This document shows positions 50,283 to 58,672 of a stretch of DNA of 64,000 bases, piece by piece. Source of the DNA: Ruminococcus sp. (GTDB lineage Bacteria; Bacillota; Clostridia; Oscillospirales; Acutalibacteraceae). The DNA lies in assembly GCA_003521625.1 (NCBI GenBank), contig DPHV01000024.1:362815-426814 (forward strand), read 5' to 3'. Position 1 is the stretch's first letter, and each line of letters begins with the position of its first letter. The notes below the pieces were generated by a model. That model saw only the letters and a program-made list of their open reading frames with translations. It did no database searches and was not told the DNA's origin. Made by a program: the position numbers and the translations under genes.

Positions 50283-52814
50283 TCAGCCTATACCAAAGGA
50301 AGGTCTTACACCGCAATTAAAGTTGAAACCCTTTTTATTGTATTCGCCGTCACGCTTATAGTCAGCATAGAAGAATACTTCTGCTTCGTCTACTCGTCTG
50401 TATAAGAGTCCCCAGTAGCAGGAGCCTGCCGCATGGTGATACTGTAAAAAGTTGTCTAAAAAGTTCTGCATATTTACATTGTTCAAATCTCTTGAGCCGC
50501 CTGAAACGGAAGCATATGACTTATATATATATCCTGTTGTACCGTTTGACAACTTGATTTTGTACCAGTCAGAATTGTAAATCTTGCCGTCAACATATGT
50601 AAACTTTGTGTTTTGTGACATACAGGTCAGAACCGAATAGTTTGTTCCTGCACCACTGCGAAGGTTCACTTCTGACGAATTTACATATCCGCTCGTGCCG
50701 GCTTTAATTGTTGAACTGCCCGAACCTGTGCTTAAAAGGACAGACTGTAAATCGGAATCGTTGTAGATTGCGCTTGCACCTACGTTATATGTAAAGCAGA
50801 CAAGTGAATCAAATTGCTGTTGATTGAACTTAATTCCGTTATCAATGAGGAATGAATTTGTTTTTGTTGTGTAACCGCCTTTGTTTACAGTCTGACAAAG
50901 ATACGCATATGCTTCATTCTTTGTGAGGTTATTATAGAACTGTTCATTTGTAAGAACCACCTTGCCGTAACCGAGAGTAGGGTCGTAGGTTATGCTGTCG
51001 GCAGTTACGCAGGATAAAAAGCCTTCATAGTTTGCAATAAGGTTGATTACTTCGTCACTTGCACGTCTTTCGGCACAGACAGTTGTGGTCTTGTCGGTTG
51101 AAGAAGTTACGAATACCTCTCCCTCGCCGTTTCCGGGAGTTGTAAGATATTCATTTGAGGTTTTAAATTTTGCATAAGCCTTGACGGTCCATTTGCCCGA
51201 TTTGCTGAGTTGTTTTGAACCTGACCATATGTAGTTGTTGCCATCTTTGACCTTGCTTGTAGCATTTACAGTATACGATGTACTTCCGTTTGATACGACA
51301 AAACGAACTGCAACTCTGTCAGTGTCGGTAATTGCCTTGAATGTTACGGTTGAATTCTTGGGTGCTGAATTAGGTGATGCGTATACAAATCTGATATTAT
51401 CTCTGCCGATTACATTAATAAGGCAGGTTGCCGCACCGCTCGATGTGTAGGCGGTAATTGTTACATAACCGGTTGATTTTGTATCTACAATTCCGTTGTT
51501 TACAGTAGCAATTGAAGGGTTTGACGATTTCCACTTTACAGAGCCTGTCGTCGATTTCAGAAGTACGGATTTTCCTCTGCGCATATTGCTGATTGAAGTA
51601 GAAGAAATATTAACTGTACTGCCCGACTTAACGGTAATTTTACAAGTTGCGGAACTTGAACCCGACGTAGCTTTAATATCAGCCGTACCGCTTTTCTTTG
51701 CCGTAACAACGCCGTGTGAGTCAACAGTTGCAACAGAAGTGTTTGAACTGCTCCACTTAACCGAGCTTACTCCCGTTGCTGTTATTGCAAATTTATTGCC
51801 GACGTAAATTTTTTCGCTCGTTGAGAAAAGCTTGATTGAGCCTGACGGCGTTGTGGGAGTTGTGGGGGTAGTTGGTGTTGTAGGCGTTGACGGATTGGAA
51901 GAAGAGCTGTTTTTAGTAGCATAGGGTTTGCAAATATAACCCTTTTTACCGTCCGAAAGCTGAATATTATACCAATTAGAATTATAAAGTGTTGTGCTGA
52001 TAAACGTAAACTGTGTGTTCTTACGCATACAGGTTACAACAGAATAGTTTGTTCCTGCACCGCTGCGAAGATTTACATAATCGTCGTTTACATAACCCGT
52101 TACTTTTTCGGTAGTGCCCGAACCTGACGAGCTTGAATTTTTTGTAGCATAGTCTTTAAGGATATAACCTTTTTTTCCGTCGGAAAGCTGAATATTATAC
52201 CATTTTGAATTATACAGCGTTGTGCTGATAAACGTAAACTGCGTATTCTTACGCATACTGGTTACAACAGAATAGTTTGTTCCTGCACCGCTGCGAAGAT
52301 TTACATAATCGTCGTTTACATAACCTGTTACTTTCTCTGTTGAAGGAGTATCGGTTGATGTCTGCGAAAGAGTAGCAAAATCCTGTCGTATATAGCCTGT
52401 TTTTGAATTAGAGGTAAGCTTTATTTTATACCATTCTGAATTATATAGTTTGCCGTCAACATATGTAAACTTTGTATTTTTTCGCATACAGGTTACAACA
52501 GAATAGTTTGTGCCTGCACCGCTGCGAAGATTTACATAATCATCATTTACATATCCGCTTGCTCCCTGTGACGGAGATGGATAGGCAGCCTTCAAAAAAT
52601 TCGTTCCTACTGTTGCCACAAAATCACTTTTTAGAGTTAAGGGCGACTGAGTAGCCGTTTCGGAACTTTCATCATTCTGTGCTAATATTACATCTTCAAC
52701 AGATTCTGAAACGGCACCTGCCGAAAGCGAGCTGACAGCAACCAAGAAAACCGAGCCTAAAATTGCAACTGCAAGCGCAATACAGACAACTCTGACTAAT
52801 ACTTTTTGTTTCAT
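50283..52814 (-). CDS. Secreted multi-domain lysozyme-like protein (SH3b, Big2, GH24 split by an SH3b)
   Basis: 843 residues. Signal segment 1-35; three SH3b domains about 80-305 (each with VNLRSGAGTNYSVVT); a Thr-Pro linker; two Big2 domains (VKWSSSNTSVATVDSHGVVT; VKWKSSNPSIATVNNGIV); a further beta domain; a GH24-like region from about residue 588 (INLIANYEGFLSCVT with the putative catalytic Glu, LGYGKV, FNQQQFDSLVCFTYNVGASA). Then comes a fourth SH3b (SSEVNLRSGAGTNYSV), and finally the missing GH24 end (FLDNFLQYHHAAGSCYWGLL, RRVDEAEVFFY). ATG 52814 follows AAAGGTGG. Cleaves peptidoglycan if active. Confidence 0.88.
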   Translation of the reverse strand: MKQKVLVRVVCIALAVAILGSVFLVAVSSLSAGAVSESVEDVILAQNDESSETATQSPLTLKSDFVATVGTNFLKAAYPSPSQGASGYVNDDYVNLRSGAGTNYSVVTCMRKNTKFTYVDGKLYNSEWYKIKLTSNSKTGYIRQDFATLSQTSTDTPSTEKVTGYVNDDYVNLRSGAGTNYSVVTSMRKNTQFTFISTTLYNSKWYNIQLSDGKKGYILKDYATKNSSSSGSGTTEKVTGYVNDDYVNLRSGAGTNYSVVTCMRKNTQFTFISTTLYNSNWYNIQLSDGKKGYICKPYATKNSSSSNPSTPTTPTTPTTPTTPSGSIKLFSTSEKIYVGNKFAITATGVSSVKWSSSNTSVATVDSHGVVTAKKSGTADIKATSGSSSATCKITVKSGSTVNISSTSISNMRRGKSVLLKSTTGSVKWKSSNPSIATVNNGIVDTKSTGYVTITAYTSSGAATCLINVIGRDNIRFVYASPNSAPKNSTVTFKAITDTDRVAVRFVVSNGSTSYTVNATSKVKDGNNYIWSGSKQLSKSGKWTVKAYAKFKTSNEYLTTPGNGEGEVFVTSSTDKTTTVCAERRASDEVINLIANYEGFLSCVTADSITYDPTLGYGKVVLTNEQFYNNLTKNEAYAYLCQTVNKGGYTTKTNSFLIDNGIKFNQQQFDSLVCFTYNVGASAIYNDSDLQSVLLSTGSGSSTIKAGTSGYVNSSEVNLRSGAGTNYSVLTCMSQNTKFTYVDGKIYNSDWYKIKLSNGTTGYIYKSYASVSGGSRDLNNVNMQNFLDNFLQYHHAAGSCYWGLLYRRVDEAEVFFYADYKRDGEYNKKGFNFNCGVRPSFGIG

Positions 52815-52932
52815 AAATACCACCTTTGTTCCTTTTCAAAACTTCATATAGTGTACTGCGAGAATAATTGTTCGTGTTTTCTTTTATATATATTATTATA
52901 ACATAAAAATTCTTTTTTCGCAAATTAAATAT

Positions 52933-53481
52933 TTATTTTCTTCCGAAAAATTTACTTCTTAACCTGGCAACGTACTGACCGACAAATACAGTTACGGCAA
53001 AGTCGTATACAAGGAAAAACACATTTCCGAACGCCAGAAAAGCAAGCGGCATATACACGCCGAAAAGCGTATATTCTTCGGGAGAAATCGAAAGCAGAAA
53101 AACCGCCGCAAAAAACGAAGCGATTGCCGCAGTGTTAAAAACTGCGAATTTTAAAATGTATAGAATGATTTTATTTTTAATATGCTTTTCAAATACTGCT
53201 TTCAGAATCGGATAATAACCGAAAAGTGCGATAAAATAGAGAACAGCCTCCTTGTCACCGGCAAGAAACAGCGACAAAACCGCAACAACGGCATATACGC
53301 CGAGTCCCCATTTCCAACCGTACTCAATAACTACGGCTGCAATAAATATTCCCGCAAAACAGGGAAATGCATATGTTCCCACAGGAACAATAGAAGTAAG
53401 AAGCATTAACACAAGTCCCAGAGCCGCTATTATACCGCAAAATGCCACTCTGAAGGTTGAGTTTTTTACACCGTTTTTCAT
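52933..53481 (-). CDS. Predicted integral membrane protein, ECF-S-like
   Basis: 182 residues, five or six hydrophobic segments, starting FRVAFCGIIAALGLVLMLLT. This start resembles substrate-specificity (S) subunits of ECF transporters, which carry a small-residue first helix. No ATPase or T-subunit gene is nearby, as is usual for group II S-subunits. It follows the DnaJ-like gene by one base, so the two are co-transcribed. Substrate unknown; the family call is tentative. Confidence 0.5.
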   Translation of the reverse strand: MKNGVKNSTFRVAFCGIIAALGLVLMLLTSIVPVGTYAFPCFAGIFIAAVVIEYGWKWGLGVYAVVAVLSLFLAGDKEAVLYFIALFGYYPILKAVFEKHIKNKIILYILKFAVFNTAAIASFFAAVFLLSISPEEYTLFGVYMPLAFLAFGNVFFLVYDFAVTVFVGQYVARLRSKFFGRK

Positions 53482-53482
53482 A

Positions 53483-54091
53483 TCAGCAACCTGCCCTGCA
53501 ACAATCGCACATACAGTCTGCGCACATCATTGCCGCACAAATATCACAACAGGAACAACCTGCGCCTGTGCCTTGCATATTCGGTTGATTGTAGCCGCCG
53601 TAATTATATGCACGCTGATTCTGCATATTATTGAGTGCCGCACGGTACTCCTGATTATTCGGGTCCATATTGCAGGCTGTAGTAAAGTTATTAAATGCCT
53701 GCTCGCTCCAACCACGTCTGTAAGCACACATTCCCTTGAGGTAGTACCACTCGGCTGTGCGGTTGCCCATAGGAGTAGAGTCGAGTATCTGTTCAGCCTG
53801 ATCAATCATATTGCGCTGAATGTAAATTCTTACGTTGTAAAACTGCGAATTTGCAGAGCTTGAATAAGATGAAGAGCCGGTTGAGCCTGTACCTTTACCC
53901 TTTTGACGCATCTGATTTATTGCATCGTAAGCCTCGTTAATCTCTTTCATTTTCTGTTCAGCTACGTCTGCAAGAGGACTGTCAGCGTAGTTATCAGGAT
54001 GATACTTTTTAGCAAGCTTTCTGTATGCCGTTTTGATTTCCTCATCGGTAGCTGTTTCGGAAACTCCGAGAACCTCATATGGATTATTCAT
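53483..54091 (-). CDS. DnaJ-domain protein with Cys-rich tail
   Basis: 202 residues. The J-domain (1-65) has the HPD motif in KKYHPDNYAD. A Ser/Gly linker, a TPR-like helical pair (AEWYYLKGMCAYRRGWSEQA, FNNFTTACNMDPNNQEYRAA) and a C-terminal tail CSCCDICAAMMCADCMCDCC follow. The tail may bind metal or be modified. It overlaps the DUF5685 gene by 8 bases; this pair is common in Clostridia. Confidence 0.9.
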   Translation of the reverse strand: MNNPYEVLGVSETATDEEIKTAYRKLAKKYHPDNYADSPLADVAEQKMKEINEAYDAINQMRQKGKGTGSTGSSSYSSSANSQFYNVRIYIQRNMIDQAEQILDSTPMGNRTAEWYYLKGMCAYRRGWSEQAFNNFTTACNMDPNNQEYRAALNNMQNQRAYNYGGYNQPNMQGTGAGCSCCDICAAMMCADCMCDCCRAGC

Positions 54092-54938
54092 TATTACCTC
54101 CGACTATATTGCCTGTTACTTTGTTTTGAACAGAGGGCAAACCGAGTAAAAGCATATTGTCGAGAATGCCTCTGAAATCCTTTATGTCAATTAAATTATA
54201 AGCGTCATACGCTCTTGCAAGCGATTGATTGAGCGCCGATACAATACGTTCCTCTGTGTATTTTTCTTTTAAGGAAATAAACGGATTGAAATTATTTTTC
54301 TTTTTATCCTTTTCAATATCATCGGCGGCATCAACCAAATATATCCACCTACCGAGATGATAGCCAAATTCATAAAAAACACGTTTGTCTGTGTCGTTTT
54401 CTGCTTCAAGTGCAAAAACATTTGCAAGCATATATCCCGTCGGGTGAGCCGCCATATCAACCGAACAGTTTTTATCAGCCTCTGCCTCTGCCTGCATTGT
54501 GGTCATTTCGGAAATATATTTGTCTATATCGGGATATTTTTTTGCGGCTTTCTTTTGCCAATGCGAAAAAAACAACAGCAGAAATCTGGTTAAAATTCTT
54601 ATGAAAAAGCCTTCGTCTGCTAAATCGTCCTTTAGCTTATAGAAAACGGAAATGACGGAAAAGGCTGACGCTTTGCTGTAGCAATCGCTTTCGCACAAGG
54701 CGAATTTGCACTTTTTCAGCGGATTAAAGGTACACCTTCCGTCTTTAAAGCCTTTGCAGCTTCTTGAAACAGACATAAGAAGCATTGCGTAAAATGTGCA
54801 GTCATAGCTTAAACTTAAACGAGTTAGGAACGAATAATCCTTTCCCATTTGTTTGCACAAGCCGCAATATACGGATTTATATGCCTCTAACTCCCGTACA
54901 AGCAGTTCGCTTTTTTGAATTTGCAAATATCCAAACAC
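54084..54938 (-). CDS. DUF5685 family protein
   Basis: 284 residues, helical, starting VFGYLQIQKSELLVRELEAY with the following Cys pair CGLCKQMG. Further Cys (CKGFKDGRCTFNPLKKCKF) lie near residue 78. The pattern and the DnaJ neighbour match DUF5685. The start is GTG 54938 with AAGGAG 6 bases before; the longer frame lacks such a site. Function not known; an isoprenoid-synthase-like helical fold is a possibility but unproven. Confidence 0.8.
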   Translation of the reverse strand: MFGYLQIQKSELLVRELEAYKSVYCGLCKQMGKDYSFLTRLSLSYDCTFYAMLLMSVSRSCKGFKDGRCTFNPLKKCKFALCESDCYSKASAFSVISVFYKLKDDLADEGFFIRILTRFLLLFFSHWQKKAAKKYPDIDKYISEMTTMQAEAEADKNCSVDMAAHPTGYMLANVFALEAENDTDKRVFYEFGYHLGRWIYLVDAADDIEKDKKKNNFNPFISLKEKYTEERIVSALNQSLARAYDAYNLIDIKDFRGILDNMLLLGLPSVQNKVTGNIVGGNNE

Positions 54939-55116
54939 AATTTGCTCCTTATTGTAAACCATAGTAATATATACTCATAATATATCATACTACATAATGG
55001 CTGAAATTGCAATAAAAATGTAAAACTTGAAAAATTCTCCATTCTGCGTTGTAAATAGATGTCATACAATTTAGATAAAACACGAAGTCAAAATGAGGTA
55101 TAATATATGTATTATA

Positions 55117-55332
55117 TCAATCAAAAAGTGAATCCATAAGGCTTTTTATTTTCTTGCGGCGCTTTTCGGTTTCTTCTTTGTCAAGAAAATAGCTGTTTTC
55201 TTCAAAGCACAGAACGTCGCCCTCTTTTATGTTTTTCGGGAGTGATTTTAATTCAAGTGCAACGCAATCGCCGTTTTCACATTCAAGAACGGCTTTATCC
55301 TCTTCTATTCTGTCCACTGTAAATTTTTTCAT
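55117..55332 (-). CDS. DUF3006 family protein
   Basis: 71 residues, small beta domain: KFTVDRIEEDKAVLECENGD and IKEGDVLCF, with a charged helical end. DUF3006 genes commonly follow ComEC/Rec2-like beta-lactamase-fold genes, as here (3 bases apart). Role unknown. Confidence 0.85.
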   Translation of the reverse strand: MKKFTVDRIEEDKAVLECENGDCVALELKSLPKNIKEGDVLCFEENSYFLDKEETEKRRKKIKSLMDSLFD

Positions 55333-55335
55333 ATT

Positions 55336-56241
55336 TTAACCTGCTTTCTTTATTGACTGTTCTCCGCTTTTTACCGATAATGTTTTTCCGTCGGAGGAGA
55401 ATACTACTGTTTTATCTTTATCGGTTCTGTAAACCTCACAGTTAAATTTCTCAAGCAATTTGAGCGTTTCTTTGTGCGGATGACCGTAGTCGTTGCCCTT
55501 TCCGACAGAAATAACTGCATAATCAGGATTTACCGCATCGAGAAATTCTTCGGTAGTTGAGGTACTGCTTCCGTGATGACCAACTTTCAGAACATCTGCG
55601 CTGATGTCGTCGGTAATAGTTTCAAGCTCCTTCTTCTCTGCATCTCCCGTAAAAAGGAAGGTGTTGTCTTTATAGGTCAGCTTAATAACAGCCGAGCTGT
55701 TATTTAGATTATCTTCATCTATTGTTACAGGTGCTACAACGTTGACTGTGTAATCGCTTTCTTCGGCAATCGTAAGTCCTGCCTTTGCAGAAGTTACTTT
55801 TAGCCCTTTCTTGGAAATTGATTCAAGAAGATTTTCGTAGGTCTTTGTATTTGCGACTGCCTTTGGCATACAGACAGAGCCTATATCCATATTCCTCACA
55901 ATATATCCCATTGAGCCGATATGGTCAGCGTGAGGGTGAGTAGCAACGAGATAATCAATTTTTGAGTATCCGCAGTCGCCTATGTAATTTATAATTCCCT
56001 CTCCGTGATAGTTTTCTCCTGCGTCTATGAGCATTGTTTTTTCATCGGGAAGCTCGATAAAAATTGAATCTCCCTGCCCTACGTCCAAAAAATGGACATT
56101 GAGTCCACTCTTAATTGTAGCTTTTTCAGGCTCGTCAGGTTTGAAGTTAATTTCAAAAGAACAGGAACAAAGAAGCATTAATGAAATTAACAACGAGATT
56201 ACGGCTAAAAAACGAATTTTCATACTATGATTTTGTTTCAC
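55336..56241 (-). CDS. ComEC/Rec2-type metallo-beta-lactamase-fold lipoprotein
   Basis: 301 residues. Signal peptide with lipobox LLCSC, then the hydrolase domain: LNVHFLDVGQGDSIFIELP, metal motif THPHADHIGSMGY near residue 100, FTGDAEKKE and KVGHHGSSTSTTEEF. Stand-alone versions of the ComEC nuclease-like domain; probably degrades or handles DNA outside the membrane, though this is not shown. GTG 56241 is used because GGAG is 8 bases before it; an ATG six codons later is an alternative. Confidence 0.9.
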   Translation of the reverse strand: MKQNHSMKIRFLAVISLLISLMLLCSCSFEINFKPDEPEKATIKSGLNVHFLDVGQGDSIFIELPDEKTMLIDAGENYHGEGIINYIGDCGYSKIDYLVATHPHADHIGSMGYIVRNMDIGSVCMPKAVANTKTYENLLESISKKGLKVTSAKAGLTIAEESDYTVNVVAPVTIDEDNLNNSSAVIKLTYKDNTFLFTGDAEKKELETITDDISADVLKVGHHGSSTSTTEEFLDAVNPDYAVISVGKGNDYGHPHKETLKLLEKFNCEVYRTDKDKTVVFSSDGKTLSVKSGEQSIKKAG

Positions 56242-56349
56242 AACTTAAACTCCATTCATTATTTATCTTATAATATATTTTATCATATCGGATTTAAAAT
56301 TTAAAGTATTTTCAATTATGAATGTTATGTGAAAACAGCTTACTTTTGC

Positions 56350-56377
56350 TTGACTTACACTGAATCAATGGTATAAT
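56350..56377 (+). promoter_or_regulatory. Sigma-A promoter of the marR-ABC exporter operon
   Basis: TTGACT (56350-56355), a 16-base spacer, TATAAT (56372-56377). Confidence 0.85.
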
Positions 56378-56384
56378 ATACTAT

Positions 56385-56410
56385 AAAATAGTTTTATATC
56401 AAACTGTTTT
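56385..56410 (+). promoter_or_regulatory. Putative MarR operator
   Basis: Inverted repeat AAAATAGTTT-TATATC-AAACTGTTTT with a single mismatch in ten positions, lying at the expected transcription start and before the GGAGGTGATT ribosome binding site. Position and symmetry fit autoregulation. Confidence 0.65.
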
Positions 56411-56435
56411 ATTTAAAACAAACGGAGGTGATTCT

Positions 56436-56885
56436 ATGCAAGGCAGTTCGATTGCCGAATCTATCAGTCACGAAATTAAAGCGATTGACCATCTTATGCA
56501 AAGGAAGATGATTATGACTGCTTCAAAGTCGGGACTTGACAAGGTTACCATTATGCACGGCTGGATTATAGGTTATCTTATCCTGAATAATGACAAGGAA
56601 ATATACCAGAAGGATATTGAAAGCGAGTTTGCTATTTCACGCTCAACCGTTACAAATATTCTTAAGCTTATGGAGAAAAAGGGGTATATTACAAGAGAGT
56701 CTGTAGCGAGTGACGCAAGGCTGAAAAAAATCACTCTGACTGATAAAGGTGTACAAACGGCAGTTATTCTTAAAAAGGCAGTTGAAGAAAACGAGAAAAG
56801 CTTTGACAGACTTCTTGATAACGATGAAAAGGAAACCTTCTTGCGCCTTGTGAAAAAACTAAGATACGGTCTTGAAAATAACTGA
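56436..56885 (+). CDS. MarR-family transcriptional regulator
   Basis: 149 residues, winged helix: KDIESEFAISRSTVTNILKL recognition region, KKGYITRESVASDARLKKI wing (the D-R pair typical of MarR) and TLTDKGVQTAV. Probably represses this operon through the palindrome in its promoter and responds to a compound exported by the ABC pair. GGAGGTGATTCT precedes the ATG. It overlaps or closely abuts the first exporter gene. Confidence 0.95.
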   Translation: MQGSSIAESISHEIKAIDHLMQRKMIMTASKSGLDKVTIMHGWIIGYLILNNDKEIYQKDIESEFAISRSTVTNILKLMEKKGYITRESVASDARLKKITLTDKGVQTAVILKKAVEENEKSFDRLLDNDEKETFLRLVKKLRYGLENN

Positions 56886-56922
56886 CTTTATTTCATATAA
56901 AAGGAAGGAGTATGTATATTAT

Positions 56923-58671
56923 ATGATAAAAACTCTGGCAAAACACATTAAGGGCTTTGTTAAAGAGTCTGTTATGACGCCTTTGTTTATGATTCTTGAG
57001 GTAGTAGCGGAAATGCTTATTCCGCTTATTATGTCTTCTATGATTGACGAAGGAATCAACGAAGGAAATATGCAGCACATAATTACAACAGGTCTGTTGA
57101 TGGGCGCCTGTGCGCTTATCGGACTGTTCGGAGGCATTATGGGCGGCATTTACGGTGCAAAAGCGTCGGCAGGCTTTGCAAGAAATCTGCGTATGGCGAT
57201 GTTTGAGAATATACAATCATATTCATTTGCAAACATCGACAAATTCTCAACCGCAGGTCTTGTCACACGACTTACAACCGATGTAACAAATATTCAGAAC
57301 GCTTATCAGATGATACTCAGAATGTGCTTCAGAGCGCCTTTCAGCCTGATTATTGCGATGACAATGACATTTATTATAAACGCAAAGCTCGCTTGTATCT
57401 ATCTTATTGCAATCGTATTTCTCGGGGTTGTGCTTGGATTCCTGCTTAAAGTTACTTATAAATATTTCAGTCAGGTGTTTGAAAAGTACGATGAACTCAA
57501 CGCAAGCATTCAGGAAAATGTATCGGCAATCAGAGTTGTGAAATCCTTTGTAAGAGAAGACCACGAGGTAAAGAAATTCAACAGAGCCACAAATAATCTT
57601 TACAGGCTTTTTGTTAAGGCTGAAAACGCTATGGTATCTGTTTCACCGCTTATGATGATGACTGTTTATGGTTGCATCATAGCAATCAGCTGGTTCGGTG
57701 CGAATATGATTGTCGGCAGTGAAATGACTACGGGTGAGCTTACAAGTATGCTTACATACTGTATGAACATTCTTATGAGCCTGCTTATGGTTGCAATGGT
57801 GTTTGTGATGATTACTATGAGCCTTGCGAGCGCAAGACGTATTTCCGAGGTTTTAAACGAGGAATCAACGCTTAAGAATCCCGAAAATCCCGATTACAAT
57901 GTTGAAAACGGAAGCATTGAGTTTGAAAATGTTTCTTTCAGCTACAATACAACAAGTGAAAAGCCGATACTTAATAACATTAACGTATCTATTAAATCAG
58001 GTGAAACAGTCGGTATTATCGGCGGAACGGGCAGTTCAAAGACAAGCCTTGTTAACCTTATCGGCAGACTTTACGATGTTACAGACGGCGTTGTTAAGGT
58101 CGGCGGAAAAGATGTTCGCTCATACTACCTTGAAACACTGCGTGACGAGGTTTCTGTTGTGTTGCAGTCAAACGTACTTTTTAGCGGAAGTATTCTTGAC
58201 AATCTGCGTTGGGGCAACGAAAATGCTACCGAGGAAGAATGTATCAAAGCCTGCAAGCTCGCCTGTGCCGACGACTTTATTCAGTCCTTCCCCGACAGGT
58301 ACAACACCCATATTGAACAGGGTGGTACAAATGTTTCGGGCGGACAGAAGCAAAGGCTCTGCATTGCAAGAGCGTTGCTTAAAAAGCCTAAAATACTTAT
58401 TCTTGACGACTCGACAAGTGCCGTAGACACTGCAACCGACGCAAGAATAAGAAAGGCTTTCCGTGACGAAATTCCGGACACAACGAAAATTATTATTTCT
58501 CAGAGAATTTCAAGCGTTGAAAATGCCGATAAAATTATTGTTATGGACGACGGTGAGATAAGCGCAGTCGGAACACACGAGGAGCTTGTAAATTCAAGTC
58601 CGATTTACAGCGAAATCTACTCCGCACAAACAGGCGGAAGCGGCGACTTTGACAAGAAAGGAGAGTTGTAA
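56923..58671 (+). CDS. ABC exporter half-transporter 1 (degenerate ATP site)
   Basis: 582 residues: six membrane segments (about 15-310) and an ABC domain. Walker A IIGGTGSSKTSLVNLIG, signature NVSGGQKQRLCIARALL, Walker B ILILDDSTSAVD. The residue after Walker B is Asp where the catalytic Glu is expected, and the switch His region reads IISQRIS (Gln instead of His), so this half carries a degenerate site. ATG 56923 starts MIKTLAKHIKGFVKE; a longer frame overlaps marR. Confidence 0.93.
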   Translation: MIKTLAKHIKGFVKESVMTPLFMILEVVAEMLIPLIMSSMIDEGINEGNMQHIITTGLLMGACALIGLFGGIMGGIYGAKASAGFARNLRMAMFENIQSYSFANIDKFSTAGLVTRLTTDVTNIQNAYQMILRMCFRAPFSLIIAMTMTFIINAKLACIYLIAIVFLGVVLGFLLKVTYKYFSQVFEKYDELNASIQENVSAIRVVKSFVREDHEVKKFNRATNNLYRLFVKAENAMVSVSPLMMMTVYGCIIAISWFGANMIVGSEMTTGELTSMLTYCMNILMSLLMVAMVFVMITMSLASARRISEVLNEESTLKNPENPDYNVENGSIEFENVSFSYNTTSEKPILNNINVSIKSGETVGIIGGTGSSKTSLVNLIGRLYDVTDGVVKVGGKDVRSYYLETLRDEVSVVLQSNVLFSGSILDNLRWGNENATEEECIKACKLACADDFIQSFPDRYNTHIEQGGTNVSGGQKQRLCIARALLKKPKILILDDSTSAVDTATDARIRKAFRDEIPDTTKIIISQRISSVENADKIIVMDDGEISAVGTHEELVNSSPIYSEIYSAQTGGSGDFDKKGEL

Positions 58672-58672
58672 T

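Noticed and set aside
53252..53863. 203-codon plus-strand frame across the DnaJ gene
   Set aside because: Antisense to two well-supported genes; low-complexity composition.
57899..58426. 175-codon frame inside the first ABC exporter gene
   Set aside because: Out-of-frame shadow of a clearly coding ABC domain.
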